Made by a program: the position numbers and the translations under genes. Positions 53,056 through 56,133 of a stretch of 56,133 nt of DNA are shown here, one piece after another. Below the pieces are notes generated by a model. It did no database searches. It saw nothing but the letters and a program-made list of their open reading frames with translations, and had not been told where the DNA came from. Each line of letters begins with the position of its first letter. Positions within the stretch are counted from its first letter, which is position 1. The stretch lies in NCBI GenBank assembly GCA_002102225.1, contig LQPB01000023.1:1-56133 (forward strand). Direction: 5' to 3'. This DNA comes from Mycobacterium interjectum (GTDB lineage: Bacteria > Actinomycetota > Actinomycetes > Mycobacteriales > Mycobacteriaceae).

Positions 53056-54163
53056 CGCCGCCCCGGCCCGTCGGCTCGCGGTCGGCGTCCTGTGCCTGGC
53101 CGTGGCCCTGAGTGGATGTGCCCCGGCGCCGGCGAGCCCGCCGATGCTGACCTACCTCGGCCAGTCGCAGGTCGCCTTCGGAGCCACTTTCGACGGCACG
53201 GTCATCGGCGGCCTGTCGGGGATCAGCTACGACGCGGGCCGCCAGCAGTACTACGTGATCAGCGACGACCGCTCCCAGCAGAACCCCGCCCGCTTTTACA
53301 CCGTGCGGCTGTCCTTGTCCGCCAAAGGGATCGACGACGTCAGCTTCACCGCCACCCACCCGCTGCTCGACGACGCCGGTCGGCCGTTCGCGCCGCTGGC
53401 CGTGAACACCACGCCCCCGGTGATTCCCCCGGACCCGGAGGGCATCGCCTTCGACCCGGGGCGGCAGCGGCTGTATTGGTGCTCGGAGGGCGAGCGGCTC
53501 ACCGACGGGCCGGTGTTGCTGGACCCCTGGGTGCGGACCGCCGGGCTGGACGGCGCCTACCTGGGCCAGTTCGGCCTGCCACCCAACCTGGCCATGTCCA
53601 CGCAGCGCGCCGGGCCGCGCCGCAACAAGGCGCTGGAGGGCGTGGCGCTGACTCCCGACGGCCAATGGCTGTTCGCCGCGATGGAAGACCCCGGCTACAA
53701 CGACGGCCCCCAAAGCGACGACGGCCGCCCCGTGCTGACCCGGATCACCAAGTTCGACGTCGCCACCGGGTCGCCGACGGCCCAGTACGCCTACCCGATG
53801 GAACCGCCCGCGCCGCCCGCCGACCTCAACGGCGTCTCGGACCTCGTCGCGCTGTCCGACACGACGTTCCTGGTGCTGGAACGATCGTCGGCGGTGCCCC
53901 CCACCATCCGGATCTACCGCGCCGAGATCGGTGCCGCGACGGACGTGCTGGCGCTGCCGTCGATGCAGGGCGCTGCGCCGACACCGATGACCAAGACGCT
54001 CGCGGTCGATCTGTCCGCGACGCCGGGGCTGGCGCCCTTGGACAACGTCGAGGGCATCACGCTGGGACCCCGGCTGCCCGACGGTCGCCAATCGGTGGTG
54101 CTGGTCAGCGACAACAACTTTTCACCCAGCCAGGTCACCCAGTTCCTGCTGTTCGCGATGTAG
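53048..54163 (+). CDS. phytase-esterase-like lipoprotein
   Basis: 371 residues from ATG 53048. LAVALSGCAPAP is a lipobox (Cys near 23). Mature part is a beta-propeller-like esterase-like domain of phytase: GGLSGISYDAGRQQYYVISDD, DPEGIAFDP, LEGVALTPDGQWLFAAMED and DNVEGITLG. The repeated D/E-G motifs bind metal in this fold. The substrate is unknown. It overlaps the ABC gene tail to tail by 42 bases. Confidence 0.82.
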   Translation: MCSAAPARRLAVGVLCLAVALSGCAPAPASPPMLTYLGQSQVAFGATFDGTVIGGLSGISYDAGRQQYYVISDDRSQQNPARFYTVRLSLSAKGIDDVSFTATHPLLDDAGRPFAPLAVNTTPPVIPPDPEGIAFDPGRQRLYWCSEGERLTDGPVLLDPWVRTAGLDGAYLGQFGLPPNLAMSTQRAGPRRNKALEGVALTPDGQWLFAAMEDPGYNDGPQSDDGRPVLTRITKFDVATGSPTAQYAYPMEPPAPPADLNGVSDLVALSDTTFLVLERSSAVPPTIRIYRAEIGAATDVLALPSMQGAAPTPMTKTLAVDLSATPGLAPLDNVEGITLGPRLPDGRQSVVLVSDNNFSPSQVTQFLLFAM

Positions 54164-56133
54164 CGAACGAGCGGCCCGCTTGGGCGCCCGCAGCCGATAC
54201 AGGACGAAACCGGCCGCGCCCGCACCGAACGCCAGCAGCATGCCCAGGTCGAACACCCACCAGCCCGAATAGTGGGTCCACATCTGGGCGTTGGCGGCCA
54301 GCGCGTCGACCCTGCGCAGGTCGACCGTGGACGCCGAGGCCGCGAAGCCCCACTGGGCCGGGACGAACCAGGAAACCTGCTGAAAGCCCCACTTGCCCAC
54401 CAGCTGCACCAGGCTCCCGTTGAACAGCAGCGAGGCCAGGATGACCGGCACGAGCAACGGCAGAACTTCGCGCATCCGGGTGCCCATCGCCGACAGCGCC
54501 AGCCCCACGGCCGCCGAGACCACGGCGGTGACGGCCACGCTCACATAGAGCTCTGCCGTGGCGTCACCCAGCAGGACGGCACCGTGCACCGGGCCGCCCT
54601 TCACGACGATCACGATCGCGAAGAAGACGGCCGTCAGGATCAGCGCGGCCAGGCCGAAGACGATCAGCTTGGCGGCGAGGTAGGCCGGCGTCGACAGCCC
54701 GACGGCCTGCTCACGCCGGAAGACGCGGCGCTCCTCGACCAGGGCGCGGATGGTCAGTGCGCTGCCCACGATCACCGCGGCGATGTTGAGCGCGGCCAGG
54801 ATCTCGATGGCCTCATGCGCGTTGGAGCTGGTTGGGGCGGGCCGTTCCAACCCGGAATCGCCGGGGATCAGCAGCGTCAGCGCCGCCAACACGAAGGGCA
54901 GCACCGCCAAGAACAAAAAGTAGAGGTGGTCGGCGAAGATCAGGCGGAGTTGGCGGCGGGCCAGCAGCCGGATCTGCCGCTTCGCGGGAAGCTCGGCGGG
55001 AAGCGGCCAGGGCGCGGCGACCTCGGGCGGCGCGGGCGGGGCCGGCTCCGGTTGGCGGGCCCGGAAGGCGCGGTCCGCGCCGTCGGGATCGGCCGCGACC
55101 TGCTCGAGCACTGTGGCCCAGTCGCCGGTTCCCATCGCGGATTCGGCCTGCAGCGGAGCCCCGAGGAAAGCCACCGCGCCCCGGCCGGTGAGCACCAGCA
55201 CCTGATCGCACATGCTGAGGCCGCTCAGCGACGACGGGGCCGACATCGCCACCACGACGACACAGCCGATGTCGGCCTGGCGGCGCAGGACCGCCATCAC
55301 GTGGTCCTGCTGCGCCGCATCCAGCCCGGCGCCGGGTTCGTCGACCACCAGCAGCGTCGGTCGGGTGATCAGTTCGACGGCGAGGGACACGCACCGGCGC
55401 ACCTCGGGTGGCAGCTTGCTGATGCGGGTCGCCCGGTGGGGCGTCAGCTCGAGTTCCTCCAGCACCTGGTCGACCAGCCGTTCGCGGTGTTCGCGCGTGG
55501 TGTCCGGCGGTAGGCGCAGTTCGGCCTCGTATCGGAGCGCCTGTTCGACGCGGAGCCGCGGGTGCAGGCACTCCTCGCGCTGCACGATGCCGATCCTGGT
55601 GCGCATGGACTCCGGCTCGGCGTGTGCGTCGTGGCCGTCCACGGTGATGTGGCCGGAGCTGGGTTCCCGAGTGCCGGCGAGCAGTTCGAGCAGCGCCGAG
55701 TTGCGTGCCGCCGAGGGCCCCGCGACACCGGTCAGCGTGCCCAGCCTCGCCGTGAACGAAATGTCGCTGAGCACGTCGCGCCCGTCGACCGCGAGCCCCA
55801 GCCGGTGCGCGACGACGCCGCTGGTGCGCGCCCCGGGTTGCAGCGGCAACCGGTATGTCGAGTTGGGCTCTTGGGTGCGGAAGGAGGCGCCCGGGGTCCG
55901 CAGCTTTCGCGTGCTCATCTGCTCGATCAGCCCCGCGCCCTTGTCGTCCTCATCGCGCGCGACGGGCGGCGGCGCGGGTGCGGGTGGCGGCGGCGGACCG
56001 GGTGGCGGCGCCGACGGTGGCGGCGGACCGGGTGGCGGCGGACCGGGTGGCCGCGCCGGCGGTGGCGGCGGCGGGATCCGCATGCGCTGGGTGGGCCGTT
56101 CCGTCGGCGGCTGCAGGTGGGGATCGTTCGGGC
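54122..56133 (-). CDS. ABC ATPase/permease fusion with degenerate ATP motifs (5' partial)
   Basis: ATG 56083 gives 653 residues, but the frame is open to the window edge, so the true start and a likely N-terminal FHA domain (Rv1747-like family) may lie outside. Residues 4-40 are poly-Pro. The NBD has GPSAARNS where GPSGAGKS is expected, KLPPEVRR where LSGGQ is expected and AMSAP where the His switch should be, while Walker B VVDEPGAGLD is kept. Six membrane helices follow (LYFLFLAVLPFVLAALTLL to FDLGMLLAFGAGAAG). It is probably not an active ATPase alone. Confidence 0.88.
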   Translation of the reverse strand, partial: PNDPHLQPPTERPTQRMRIPPPPPPARPPGPPPPGPPPPSAPPPGPPPPPAPAPPPVARDEDDKGAGLIEQMSTRKLRTPGASFRTQEPNSTYRLPLQPGARTSGVVAHRLGLAVDGRDVLSDISFTARLGTLTGVAGPSAARNSALLELLAGTREPSSGHITVDGHDAHAEPESMRTRIGIVQREECLHPRLRVEQALRYEAELRLPPDTTREHRERLVDQVLEELELTPHRATRISKLPPEVRRCVSLAVELITRPTLLVVDEPGAGLDAAQQDHVMAVLRRQADIGCVVVVAMSAPSSLSGLSMCDQVLVLTGRGAVAFLGAPLQAESAMGTGDWATVLEQVAADPDGADRAFRARQPEPAPPAPPEVAAPWPLPAELPAKRQIRLLARRQLRLIFADHLYFLFLAVLPFVLAALTLLIPGDSGLERPAPTSSNAHEAIEILAALNIAAVIVGSALTIRALVEERRVFRREQAVGLSTPAYLAAKLIVFGLAALILTAVFFAIVIVVKGGPVHGAVLLGDATAELYVSVAVTAVVSAAVGLALSAMGTRMREVLPLLVPVILASLLFNGSLVQLVGKWGFQQVSWFVPAQWGFAASASTVDLRRVDALAANAQMWTHYSGWWVFDLGMLLAFGAGAAGFVLYRLRAPKRAARSLHREQQELGDLAG

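Overview
The window is Mycobacterium DNA: it is GC-rich, carries PE_PGRS and PPE genes, DUF732 proteins and an LppP/LprE-type lipoprotein, and its right flank keeps the mez / cysE / cysK1 / lppP neighbourhood known from M. tuberculosis Rv2330c-Rv2335. PE_PGRS and PPE-SVP genes favour a slow grower. Positions 1 to about 40,582 are the larger part of an integrated siphovirus-type prophage whose left end lies outside the window. Positions from about 40,583 to 56,133 are host chromosome.

Prophage, left to right. (a) 1-4,789: early/accessory genes packed head to tail with ATGA/GTGA overlaps. They include a DUF6745-type protein with a 33-copy tetrapeptide repeat, an HNH endonuclease, a putative replication protein, several small Cys-rich proteins and one frameshifted gene. 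(b) 4,790-5,103: an AT-richer control island with direct repeats, a possible promoter and a strong intrinsic terminator. (c) 5,104-6,395: small genes, including a free-standing copy of the tape-measure N terminus, and an HNH gene next to the terminase. (d) 6,556-16,999: packaging, head and connector genes: terminase small and large subunits, portal, ClpP-like protease with a nested scaffold start, decoration protein, capsid, connectors, major tail protein and frameshifted tail-assembly chaperones. (e) 17,003-30,401: a 1,538-residue tape measure and the tail-tip/fibre genes, ending in a 1,165-residue protein with a LamG-like domain. (f) 30,413-33,113: a cargo segment holding a reverse-strand RHH regulator plus PE_PGRS gene behind a near-consensus promoter, and a forward-strand PPE-SVP gene. 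(g) 33,125-38,043: a papain-like protein, an HNH protein, an endolysin split into NlpC/P60 and GH25 genes, LysB and three small membrane proteins. (h) 38,040-40,118, reverse strand: two DUF732 proteins and a tyrosine integrase. (i) 40,119-40,582: the attachment region, with a 12-bp-arm palindrome and the 3' half of a tRNA gene at the right junction.

Host flank: a duplicated muconolactone-isomerase-like protein, malic enzyme (mez), cysE-cysK1, a small gene equal to the C-terminal piece of the neighbouring nitrate reductase, a nitrate reductase fused to a CysJ-like flavoprotein, a lipoprotein, an acyl-CoA oxidase/dehydrogenase, an ICMT-like methyltransferase, a phytase-esterase-like lipoprotein, and an ABC ATPase/permease whose nucleotide-binding motifs are degenerate.

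The most unusual content is the PE_PGRS + RHH operon and the PPE-SVP gene inside one prophage: virus-borne members of the ESX-secreted PE/PPE families, one placed for lysogenic and one for late expression. Next come the duplicated GlnR-like control region with its mini-gene, the stand-alone tape-measure head, the two-level 12-bp/156-bp repeat, and two translational devices (nested scaffold start and +1 frameshift). All calls come from reading the sequence; no database search or folding software was run.
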